A model generated the notes under the pieces. That model made no database searches and was not told where the DNA came from. It saw nothing but the letters and a program-made list of their open reading frames with translations. The position numbers were made by a program, and so were the translations under genes. This document shows, piece by piece, positions 1-5,297 of a stretch of 5,297 bases of DNA; position 1 is the first letter of the stretch; each line of letters opens with the position of its first letter. This stretch comes from an uncultured Flavobacteriales bacterium (GTDB taxonomy: Bacteria > Bacteroidota > Bacteroidia > Flavobacteriales_D > Sanyastnellaceae), in contig CALACF010000400.1 of assembly GCA_937890245.1 (NCBI GenBank), positions 1 to 5,297 of the forward strand. Direction: 5' to 3'.

Positions 1-173
1 TGCAATGGTGTCTCGTTGTAGAGCTCGACAACCATGACGCCTTGGGGGGTCGAAATTTCCACTTGGACGCGGTCATTCACTTCAGACTGTGCGGAAATTG
101 GGCTAAAGACAGCGAGCGCACACAAAATAAATGTTGCGGATTGGAGCAGGAAATTGAAGCTTGAGCGAACCAT
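1..173 (-). CDS. Exported cyclophilin-type peptidyl-prolyl cis-trans isomerase (N-terminal part, cut by window edge)
   Basis: Read on the minus strand from the ATG at 173, the frame stays open to the left edge and gives 57 residues. Residues 1-28 form a Sec signal peptide: MVRS, then a hydrophobic stretch (FILCALAVF), then a likely signal peptidase I site after SPISA. The mature part (VQVEISTPQGVMVVELYNET) matches the first beta strands of bacterial cyclophilins, in which a 'V.ieT..G.i.veLy...aP' pattern precedes the catalytic core. Cyclophilins catalyse cis-trans isomerisation of X-Pro bonds, and this one would fold proteins in the periplasm. The catalytic Arg, Phe and His region lies outside the window, so activity cannot be judged. 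The Cys in the hydrophobic core lacks a good lipobox, so a soluble periplasmic form is favoured. The gene is divergent from the lipoprotein gene across 76 bp. No Shine-Dalgarno sequence is visible; the bases before the ATG are A-rich (GCAAAAAACTACCG). Confidence 0.82.
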   Translation of the reverse strand, partial: MVRSSFNFLLQSATFILCALAVFSPISAQSEVNDRVQVEISTPQGVMVVELYNETPL

Positions 174-209
174 CGGTAGTTTTTTGCGTTATTTGTTCGT
201 TCTCCGGCG

Positions 210-227
210 GGTCGCCATCTTGCGACC
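210..227. repeat. Perfect inverted repeat in the divergent intergenic region
   Basis: GGTCGC (210-215) and GCGACC (222-227) are perfect 6-bp inverted arms around a 6-nt spacer. The repeat sits near the middle of the 76-bp gap between the divergent cyclophilin and lipoprotein starts. No T-tract follows on either strand, so it is not an intrinsic terminator. It could be an operator for a dimeric regulator or a hairpin in a 5' leader. The repeat is seen directly; any function is inference. Confidence 0.4.
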
Positions 228-249
228 TCTCAGAAAGTGCCACGAAAAT

Positions 250-660
250 ATGAAAACGCATCGCCCTTCCCGCGCATTTTGCACGCTTCGTTCGTTTGGA
301 ACGACAGTTTTTGCCTTCGCCGTCCTCGCCAGCACTTGGACCGGATGCGTTGAGATCGAAGATACGGTCGCTATTATCTACGTCCAGAACAGCTTGGGTG
401 CGCCCGTGCAGGGGGCCGAGGTTCGCTTGCACGCAGTTGGTTCTGTAGACCAAGACTTCATCGGCGAAGTGCGATTCGACACCACACAGGTTAGCAATGC
501 CGCTGGAAGTGTGTCGTTTGACTTCAGCGACTTCTACGAGCAAGGCCAAGCCGGTTTCGCCGTGCTAGATATCGAGGCGACCAAGGGCGCTTTGAGCGGA
601 ATTGGCATCATCAAGGTCGAAGAGGAAACGACAAACGAGCAGACGATCACCCTTGAGTAA
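250..660 (+). CDS. Small surface lipoprotein with a carboxypeptidase-regulatory-like beta-sandwich, function unknown
   Basis: The product has 136 residues. The frame is open upstream to 34, but the ATG at 250 is preferred: it places a charged N-terminus (MKTHRPSR) before a hydrophobic stretch (TTVFAFAVLAS) and a lipobox-like STWTGC with the candidate lipidated Cys at 33. Earlier starts would run across the divergent cyclophilin's signal-peptide region and bury the signal sequence. The lipobox is imperfect, with Trp at -3 where Leu is usual. After Cys33 the mature protein starts VEIEDTV. Residues 40-90 carry the pattern NSLGAPVQGAEVRL, then a segment ending NAAGSVSFDFSDF, which resembles the 'G.pv.gA.V.l...T...G.a.F' pattern of CarboxypepD_reg/Ig-like sandwiches. 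The C-terminal part (EQGQAGFAVLDIEATKG, IIKVEEETTNE) resembles small Bacteroidota lipoproteins I recall as uncharacterised. There is no catalytic motif. It is probably an outer-membrane-anchored structural or binding protein; the exact role is not known. Confidence 0.82.
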   Translation: MKTHRPSRAFCTLRSFGTTVFAFAVLASTWTGCVEIEDTVAIIYVQNSLGAPVQGAEVRLHAVGSVDQDFIGEVRFDTTQVSNAAGSVSFDFSDFYEQGQAGFAVLDIEATKGALSGIGIIKVEEETTNEQTITLE

Positions 661-673
661 GGGCCGATAGGAC

Positions 674-711
674 AAAAAAAAGTGGAAAGCGTACGAGACA
701 CTTTCCACTTT
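674..711 (-). terminator. Rho-independent terminator of the tRNA-Pro gene
   Basis: On the minus strand an 11-bp perfect stem is formed by 711-701 with 689-679 (core AAGTGGAAAG / CTTTCCACTT) around an 11-nt loop. The run of A on the plus strand at 674-681 gives the U-tract that ends the transcript. The stem begins one base past the tRNA's discriminator base, so the hairpin is almost joined to the mature 3' end. On the plus strand the same hairpin is followed only by a short T run, so it could stop lipoprotein transcripts weakly at best. Confidence 0.88.
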
Positions 712-712
712 G

Positions 713-785
713 TCGGGATGACTGGACTCGAACCAGCGACCACACGTCCCCCAGACGCGTACTCTACCAACTGAGCTACATCCCG
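713..785 (-). tRNA. tRNA-Pro, anticodon GGG
   Basis: This 73-nt gene folds into a full cloverleaf. The acceptor stem is CGGGATG with CATCCCG, all 7 bp paired, and U8 A9 follow. The D arm is GCTC-AGTTGGTA-GAGT. The anticodon stem is CGCGT/ACGTG with loop CTGGGGG, placing anticodon GGG at 752-750. The T arm is GCTGG-TTCGAGT-CCAGT. The discriminator base is A73, and the CCA tail is not encoded because the next bases are CAA. The C1-G72 pair, A73 and G37 are the usual identity features of bacterial tRNA-Pro. The GGG anticodon reads CCC and, by wobble, CCU. The gene lies 101 bp downstream of the hybrid regulator on the same strand and is convergent with the lipoprotein gene. The stems show no damage. 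Confidence 0.97.
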
Positions 786-807
786 AGATGCTTTGCTTAG
801 CGGAGCG

Positions 808-815
808 CGAAAATA
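808..815 (-). promoter_or_regulatory. Possible -7 box of the tRNA-Pro promoter
   Basis: The minus strand reads TATTTTCG, which matches five of the six fixed bases of the Bacteroidota -7 consensus TAnnTTTG. It ends 22 bases before the tRNA's first base, a spacing that would leave a short 5' leader. No TTG-type -33 element is visible at the expected spacing, so the tRNA could instead be read through from the regulator gene. This is a weak, position-based call. Confidence 0.25.
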
Positions 816-886
816 GGGCAACATTTGACAGTCGCATCCTTCGTGCTTCAAGAAAACTTACGTGCCGATTAATTCGCGCCGGCAGC

Positions 887-1939
887 TTAGCGGCCCGCAA
901 AGCGGCGCAATGCCACCTGGTCCAAGATGTGGACTTCGCGGCCGTCGAGTTCGACCCAACCATCCGACTTGAAGTCCGACAATGCGCGAATCAGACTTTC
1001 CTTGGCGGTGCCGACCACACCGGCGAGGTCCTCTCGTGACATAATGGGCGAGCCTGGCGCGTCCGCAAACTGCTTCTGCAAATCAAGTAAGGCTATCGCC
1101 GTGCGCTCGCGAACCGAGGCGTAGGCCAGGGCGAGAAGACGTTCTTGATTGGCCTCTACCTCACCGGCAAGCATGCGCACAAAACGCATGGCCACATCAC
1201 GGTTGCGATGCATCAAATCGAGGAAGATCTGTTTGGGGATGGCGTGGATCTCGGCCGTCTCAAGGACCTCGGCCGCGCCACCGTACTCGCCCCCCTTGAG
1301 CACCTCCATGTAGCCAAAGAATTCGCCCGACTTGACCAATTCCACGATAAGTTCTTTTCCGTATGAGTCTGTCCGCAACACTTTTACAACGCCGGAAACG
1401 ACGTAATACACGTTGAGGGCCTTGTCGCCCTCGGTGTAAACCATGCGCTTGGACTCGTAGGTCTTTGGCTTGTCGCCAAGCTCGATTCCGGGGATGCCTG
1501 ATTGCTGTGAGGCGTCCTCGATAAATTCCTTGAGGCGCGTGGGCGCCTGGCCGTATTCGCGGTGGGTGATGGCGCTTTTTCGCAGACGCACCTGGATAGT
1601 GGCAAGCAAATCTTGCTCAGAGAAAGGCTTGAAAAGGTAATCGTCGGCACCGCTGCTCATTCCCCGGCGCATTTCTCCTGCCCCGTCACGCGAGGTGAGA
1701 AAAATGAACGGAATTGGAGCAGTTTGAGGGTTGGAACCGAGGTAATGCAAGACGCCGTAGCCGTCGAGTTCGGGCATTTCAACATCGCACACGATCACAT
1801 CGGGCAGCTCTCTCTTGGCTACCTCGATACCTTCCTTGCCGTCACAGGCCTGGGACACCTCATAACCAGCGAGTTCCAGGATGTCAGCCGTGGTCCTCCG
1901 CAGAAATGCATTGTCCTCGATGAGTAAAATCTTTTTCAA
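887..1939 (-). CDS. Response regulator: receiver domain fused to a CRP/FNR-type sensor and helix-turn-helix
   Basis: The product has 350 residues when started at the TTG at 1939 (MKKILLIEDN). Residues 1-120 are a complete receiver domain: acidic pair E8/D9, phospho-acceptor D52 in VCDVEMPELDG, T82 in FIFLTSRDG and K104 in FKP. Residues about 121-155 are a linker. About 156-265 is a CRP-type beta-roll plus dimerisation helix, and about 275-345 is a Crp-family winged helix-turn-helix with recognition region SREDLAGVVGTAKESLIRAL. It is most likely a DNA-binding transcription factor controlled by phosphorylation from a histidine kinase not in this window. Aligned to E. coli CRP, the nucleotide-contacting Glu72 and Arg82 correspond to Y210 and G220, so cAMP binding is unlikely. 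The architecture resembles a family common in Bacteroidota. No in-frame ATG precedes the conserved start; the alternative is GTG at 1987, which adds 16 unconserved-looking residues. The gene is divergent from pheT by 86 bp. Its target genes are unknown. Confidence 0.93.
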   Translation of the reverse strand: MKKILLIEDNAFLRRTTADILELAGYEVSQACDGKEGIEVAKRELPDVIVCDVEMPELDGYGVLHYLGSNPQTAPIPFIFLTSRDGAGEMRRGMSSGADDYLFKPFSEQDLLATIQVRLRKSAITHREYGQAPTRLKEFIEDASQQSGIPGIELGDKPKTYESKRMVYTEGDKALNVYYVVSGVVKVLRTDSYGKELIVELVKSGEFFGYMEVLKGGEYGGAAEVLETAEIHAIPKQIFLDLMHRNRDVAMRFVRMLAGEVEANQERLLALAYASVRERTAIALLDLQKQFADAPGSPIMSREDLAGVVGTAKESLIRALSDFKSDGWVELDGREVHILDQVALRRFAGR

Positions 1940-1947
1940 GTCGCAGA

Positions 1948-1961
1948 TTTGGATTCCCAAA
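1948..1961. promoter_or_regulatory. Palindrome TTTGG-N4-CCAAA overlapping the regulator's promoter
   Basis: Perfect 5-bp arms TTTGG (1948-1952) and CCAAA (1957-1961) flank a 4-bp centre. The site overlaps the candidate -7 box and the expected transcription start of the regulator gene. The 5-4-5 geometry equals that of FNR-family operators (TTGAT-N4-ATCAA), although the base sequence differs. A regulator bound here would block the gene's own promoter, so autoregulation is a reasonable but untested inference. Confidence 0.35.
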
Positions 1962-1965
1962 CATA
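1958..1965 (-). promoter_or_regulatory. Candidate Bacteroidota -7 promoter box of the hybrid regulator gene
   Basis: The minus strand reads TATGTTTG, an exact match to the Bacteroidota sigma-A -7 consensus TAnnTTTG. It lies 18 bases upstream of the TTG start at 1939, which predicts a 5' leader of roughly 10 bases. No clear TTG -33 element appears at the usual spacing. The box lies downstream of the alternative GTG start at 1987, so if it is used only the TTG start can be translated. Confidence 0.45.
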
Positions 1966-2025
1966 CGGGAGCGCGGGCAGTCCGCACTGATTTATCTTGC
2001 CGCCGGTTGCAAACCTTGTATATAT

Positions 2026-4536
2026 ATGAAAATCTCCTTGGACTGGATTAAATCTTGGCTTCCACTTGAGGCCAATTCCCCTTCGGGCATTGACAAAATT
2101 TCGTCTGCACTGACCGCCTGCGGATTGGAAGTCGAAGGACTCGAGGAGGTGGTCGCTGTGCCGGGCGGCCTGGCCGGAATGGTGGTGGGAAAAGTGCTTT
2201 CATGCGAGCAGCATCCCGGGGCCGACCGGCTCAAGTTGACCCGTGTCGACGTCGGTGAAGACCAACCACTCGCTATCGTTTGCGGAGCACCGAACGTCGC
2301 AGCGGGCCAGTACGTGGTGGTTGCCACCGTCGGTGCGGTGTGCCATCCATCAGAAGGCGAGCCCTTCAAGATCAAGAAGGGCAAGATCCGTGGAGAAGTA
2401 TCGATGGGCATGCTCTGTGCAGAAGACGAGCTCGGCTTGGGTGCGGGCCACGATGGAATTCTCGTCCTAGAAAACGAGGGGCTCAAAGCCGGCACACCTG
2501 CAGCCATTGCGCTCGGCCTCGAATCGGACCACGTCATCGAAATTGGCTTGACGCCAAATCGGACGGATGCGATGAGTCATTACGGGGTCGCCCGAGATTT
2601 GCGCGCCGCATTGCGCTTTGGAGATGGCGAGAGCGATCAGGACAAGGCGCTGCCGGCGTTGAAAAGCCCCGCTGCCGCAGCGAGTTCGGCTGGCGCAACC
2701 AGTGCGGTTGCAGAACTCAGCGATGCGGCTTGCCCGATCAAGGTCGAGGTCCAGGCACCCGACGGAGCGCCGGCCTACTTGGGCGTTCTACTGGAAGGCG
2801 TCCAAGTGGGGCCCTCACCAGAATGGCTGGCCCGCCGCCTGCGCGCCATCGGATTGGAACCCCGAAATATTGTGGTCGACGCAACCAACTACGTGCTGCA
2901 CGATTTGGGGCAGCCCTTGCACGCCTTTGACGCCGACCGAATCGAGGGCGAGCAAATTATCGTGCGACGTGCAACCGAGAAGGAGGCCTTCAAAGGCTTG
3001 GACGGCAACGACTACGAGCTCTCGGTCCATGATTTGGTGATCGCCGACGAGAAGGCGCCGCTGTGCTTGGCCGGCGTCTGGGGCGGAGAAAAAAGCGGGG
3101 TGACCGACAGCACGCGGCGCGTGTTCTTAGAGAGCGCCTGGTTCGAGCCCGTGACCGTGCGCAAGACCGCTCGGCGCCATGGACTTTCGACGGATGCATC
3201 CTTCAGATTTGAACGTGGCGTCGACCCGAACATTACGCGCCAAGGTCTGGAAAGCGCAGTGGCGCTGCTGGTAAAGTATGCCGGTGCCAAGGTGGTCGGA
3301 GGCGTGAGCACGAGCATTGGAGCGCTGCCGGCTGGGGCCGACGTGAAATTGGGATGGAGATATATGGACACCTTGATCGGTGCAGATTTGGACCGGATCC
3401 GGGTTCGGAACATCCTGGAATCACTGGACATCGAAGTCGCCGGGGAAAACGCTGACGGGCTCGCATTGAAAGTCCCGGCCTACCGCCGCGACGTGACGCG
3501 CCCAGCCGATGTAGTGGAGGAAATTTTGAGGATTCACGGTTATGACCACATCCCCTTTCCCACTGGCATGCGCGTCGCCATGCAGACACCGCCCAAACCC
3601 GATGTCGAGGCCATGCAACGCGAAATCTCGACCCTGCTCGTGGGGCGCGGGGCAACAGAGATCATGTCCAATTCACTCAGCAAACTGGCGTACAGTGGGC
3701 TGGCCGAAGATGATGCGCTCGATCCCGCACGCGAAATCCGGCTGGTGAACCCGCTGAGCAACGACACGGCATTGATGCGTCAAACGCTCCTCTATCAAGG
3801 TCTCGAGGTTGTGGCACGGGGCAAGAATCACCAAGGTGGTGATCTGCGCCTCTTTGAATTTGGCAAGGGATATTTCCGCAACGCTGCGACTGAAAAAGAC
3901 CAGCAAGTGACGTTCAGCGAGCCACGCTTTCTCGGGCTTTGGGCAACGGGAAATGCAGCGCATCCCGCTTGGAACCAAAACGGAAGCATTGCAACATTGT
4001 ACGCGCTTAAGGGCGAAGTCGAGGCCATTCTCGCGCGCATGGGCGTGGATGTAAAAAGCGTGACGCCGCTGGAGGCCAGCGGAATTTTCTCGGAAGGCGT
4101 GCAGATCAAGACGCGCGGAGCCGGAAGCATCAGGGTGGGACAAGTTGCACCTGCATTGGCACGAGAGTTTTCCATCGAACTCCCCGTGTACTGGGCGGAA
4201 TTGCCATGGGACTCGTTGTGTGAAGCGGGTGGACGTGCGAAGACAAAATCCAGCGCTCTGCCTCGTTTCCCTTGGGTTCGGCGCGACTTGTCCTTGGATA
4301 TTCCCACAGGTGTGGGCTTCTCACAGATCGAAAAAGTCATCCGGACAACCACGGGAAAACTGCTGCGATCCGTGCAGCTTTTTGACGTGTACGAAGCGGA
4401 CGACTCCACCTCTTATGCTGTGGCGATCACCTTACAGGATTCAGATAAAACACTGAACGACAAGGCAATAGAAAATACGGTGCAGCGCGTTTTGGACCAG
4501 CTCGAAAAGCAGTTAAGCGTTCGAATTCGAGCGTAA
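2026..4536 (+). CDS. pheT: Phenylalanine--tRNA ligase beta subunit
   Basis: This complete 836-residue beta subunit of the (alpha-beta)2 PheRS charges tRNA-Phe in the cytoplasm and edits mischarged Tyr-tRNA-Phe. Domains in order: B1 (about 1-40, MKISLDWIKSWLPL); the EMAP/OB tRNA-binding domain (about 42-155, including the conserved HPGADRLKL); a linker (about 206-236); the B3/B4 editing domain (about 236-400); B5 (about 425-495, YRRDVTRPADVVEEILRIHG); a catalytically inactive class II-like core (about 500-740); and the FDX-ACB anticodon-binding domain (745-836). Residues matching the known editing pocket are all present: T287, N288 and H299 in TNYVLHDLGQPLHAFD, E369 in FLESAWF, and T389/A391 in LSTDASFRFERGVDP. 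The ATG at 2026 begins directly at the conserved B1 start, preceded by AT-rich TTGTATATAT with no Shine-Dalgarno. pheS is not adjacent, which is usual in Bacteroidota. The Ala/Ser-rich linker makes it somewhat longer than typical homologues. Confidence 0.98.
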   Translation: MKISLDWIKSWLPLEANSPSGIDKISSALTACGLEVEGLEEVVAVPGGLAGMVVGKVLSCEQHPGADRLKLTRVDVGEDQPLAIVCGAPNVAAGQYVVVATVGAVCHPSEGEPFKIKKGKIRGEVSMGMLCAEDELGLGAGHDGILVLENEGLKAGTPAAIALGLESDHVIEIGLTPNRTDAMSHYGVARDLRAALRFGDGESDQDKALPALKSPAAAASSAGATSAVAELSDAACPIKVEVQAPDGAPAYLGVLLEGVQVGPSPEWLARRLRAIGLEPRNIVVDATNYVLHDLGQPLHAFDADRIEGEQIIVRRATEKEAFKGLDGNDYELSVHDLVIADEKAPLCLAGVWGGEKSGVTDSTRRVFLESAWFEPVTVRKTARRHGLSTDASFRFERGVDPNITRQGLESAVALLVKYAGAKVVGGVSTSIGALPAGADVKLGWRYMDTLIGADLDRIRVRNILESLDIEVAGENADGLALKVPAYRRDVTRPADVVEEILRIHGYDHIPFPTGMRVAMQTPPKPDVEAMQREISTLLVGRGATEIMSNSLSKLAYSGLAEDDALDPAREIRLVNPLSNDTALMRQTLLYQGLEVVARGKNHQGGDLRLFEFGKGYFRNAATEKDQQVTFSEPRFLGLWATGNAAHPAWNQNGSIATLYALKGEVEAILARMGVDVKSVTPLEASGIFSEGVQIKTRGAGSIRVGQVAPALAREFSIELPVYWAELPWDSLCEAGGRAKTKSSALPRFPWVRRDLSLDIPTGVGFSQIEKVIRTTTGKLLRSVQLFDVYEADDSTSYAVAITLQDSDKTLNDKAIENTVQRVLDQLEKQLSVRIRA

Positions 4537-4602
4537 GTTCGCCAGCGAAAACGAGCAACAGCTAAGACTTTGGGCCGCGTTAAAAAATTTCCTCACTTCG
4601 AG

Positions 4603-5297
4603 ATGCCGGTGCATCGGCGCACCGTGCTGTACATCTTGATTCGGCCATGGGCGCGTTGGGCCATCAAGCTGCTTTTCAAGGTAGAGGGCGTGCAGGGCGC
4701 AAAAAACTTTCCGAAAAAGGGTGCGGCATTGCTTTATGCCAACCATCAAAACGGCCTTATCGACCCAATCACCGCCTGCGTGCTCCTCGGACGACAACTG
4801 CACTTTTTCACCCGGGCCGACGTGTTTCGAAGCCGCTTGGGCCGTTGTTTTTTGTTCGGCGTCAACATGATGCCGGTCTACCGCCAGCAGGACCGCGTCA
4901 AAGATCTCTCCGCACGGAACCACCGCACCTTTCAATCCGCCATCGACAGGCTCAAGCTCGGTGCAGTGCTTGGCATTTTCCCTGAAGGCGGCCACCACCA
5001 AGATCGGCGCCTGCGCAAGTTCCGCAACGGATTGGCCCGGTTTCTTAGCATCGCTATCGATCAAGGGCTGGGAACAAAGGAAAACCCAGTGACGGTACTT
5101 CCTGTAAACATCAATTTTGCAGGACTTTACGCCTACCGGTCGCGGGTAGATATCACCGTTCAGCCTGGACACAAATTGCGCGAGTTGGTACGGCAGAGTG
5201 GCGCAAAGACAAATGGAAAAACCGAAGAGCTCAGCGCGTCACATCGCGTAGCGATAACGAAAAGTCTCAAAGCAAGCCTTGCTGCCACTACCCCACA
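4603..5297 (+). CDS. 1-acyl-sn-glycerol-3-phosphate acyltransferase-like (LPLAT/PlsC superfamily), 3' end beyond window
   Basis: The frame is open from the ATG at 4603 to the right edge, giving 231 residues without a stop. Acyltransferase motifs appear in order: motif I NHQNGLIDP (47-55; H48, D54), FFTRADVF (68-75), motif II-like VNMMPVYR (87-94), motif III FPEGG (126-130; E128), and a motif IV-like VTVLPVNINF (163-172). The family moves an acyl group from acyl-ACP or acyl-CoA to (lyso)glycerol phosphate at the inner membrane in phospholipid synthesis. The exact substrate cannot be fixed from sequence. His and Asp are five residues apart rather than the classical four (HX5D), a variant I recall in Bacteroidota and fungal glycerol-phosphate acyltransferases. 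The N-terminus has a moderately hydrophobic helix (VLYILIRPWARWAIKLLF). The gene follows pheT by 66 bp without a terminator and is probably co-transcribed. The frame is open back to the pheT stop; a TTG at 4570 would add 11 residues (MGRVKKFPHFE) and is a real alternative start. Confidence 0.9.
   Translation, partial: MPVHRRTVLYILIRPWARWAIKLLFKVEGVQGAKNFPKKGAALLYANHQNGLIDPITACVLLGRQLHFFTRADVFRSRLGRCFLFGVNMMPVYRQQDRVKDLSARNHRTFQSAIDRLKLGAVLGIFPEGGHHQDRRLRKFRNGLARFLSIAIDQGLGTKENPVTVLPVNINFAGLYAYRSRVDITVQPGHKLRELVRQSGAKTNGKTEELSASHRVAITKSLKASLAATTP

Noticed and set aside
34..249. N-terminal extension of the lipoprotein frame from the ATG at 34
   Set aside because: It overlaps the divergent cyclophilin's coding region on the opposite strand and would place 72 residues before an evident lipoprotein signal peptide. 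The ATG at 250 fits much better.
103..549. Minus-strand open frame of 148 codons
   Set aside because: It is antisense to the lipoprotein and runs out of frame through the cyclophilin signal-peptide region. It has no recognisable domain and is a shadow of these genes.
713..785. tRNA-Pro as an integration site for a mobile element
   Set aside because: No repeated fragment of the tRNA 3' end and no integrase or mobile gene is visible in the window. The flanking genes look like ordinary chromosome.
862..885. Hairpin TGCCG...CGGCA just after the regulator's stop codon, as a terminator
   Set aside because: The stem is only 5 bp with a 12-nt loop, and only a broken T run follows some bases later. 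It is too weak to call, so read-through into the tRNA stays possible.
565..963. Minus-strand frame spanning the tRNA-Pro gene and the 3' end of the regulator
   Set aside because: It reads straight through a structurally perfect tRNA and its terminator, so it cannot be a real protein gene.
2017..2026. TATATATATG before pheT as a -10 promoter box
   Set aside because: It directly abuts the ATG, so transcription would start inside the coding sequence. It is more likely an AT-rich unstructured translation-initiation region.
2280..2930. 216-codon plus-strand frame inside pheT
   Set aside because: It is Arg-rich and lies wholly inside the OB, linker and editing-domain coding sequence of pheT in another frame. 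It has no recognisable domain or start signal.
4513..5172. Long minus-strand open frame of 219 codons over the acyltransferase
   Set aside because: The plus strand here encodes clear acyltransferase motifs (NHQNGLIDP, FPEGG) in a continuous frame. The antisense product shows no family resemblance, so it is a GC-rich shadow frame.

Overview
This window looks like ordinary chromosome of a GC-rich member of the Bacteroidota, probably near Flavobacteriia/Cryomorphaceae-type lineages. Four things point that way: a response regulator fused to a CRP-type module of a kind familiar from that phylum; a small surface lipoprotein with a carboxypeptidase-regulatory-like fold; a stand-alone pheT not preceded by pheS; and no convincing Shine-Dalgarno sequence before any gene. 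The assignment rests on remembered family resemblance and no search was run. I see no mobile element, CRISPR array, phage gene or defence system, and base composition looks even throughout.

Layout. At the left edge (1-173, minus) is the N-terminal part of an exported cyclophilin-type peptidyl-prolyl isomerase. It is divergent from a 136-residue lipoprotein gene (250-660, plus), and the 76-bp gap between them carries a perfect 6-bp inverted repeat. Convergent with the lipoprotein is a tRNA-Pro(GGG) gene (713-785, minus), followed at once by a strong intrinsic terminator (674-711). Upstream of the tRNA on the same strand is a receiver-CRP/FNR hybrid regulator (887-1939, minus), which probably starts at a TTG codon just below a Bacteroidota-type -7 box. 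An 86-bp divergent intergenic region separates it from pheT (2026-4536, plus), which encodes the complete beta subunit of phenylalanyl-tRNA synthetase. After a 66-bp gap without a terminator comes a 1-acylglycerol-3-phosphate-type acyltransferase (4603 to the right edge, plus, incomplete).

How the genes relate. pheT and the tRNA both serve translation but lie on opposite strands and are not one operon. The acyltransferase is probably co-transcribed with pheT. The cyclophilin and the lipoprotein both act in the cell envelope. The most interesting parts are the hybrid regulator, whose cyclic-nucleotide pocket has lost key residues, and the palindrome overlapping its probable promoter. I found no evidence of a new multi-gene system.
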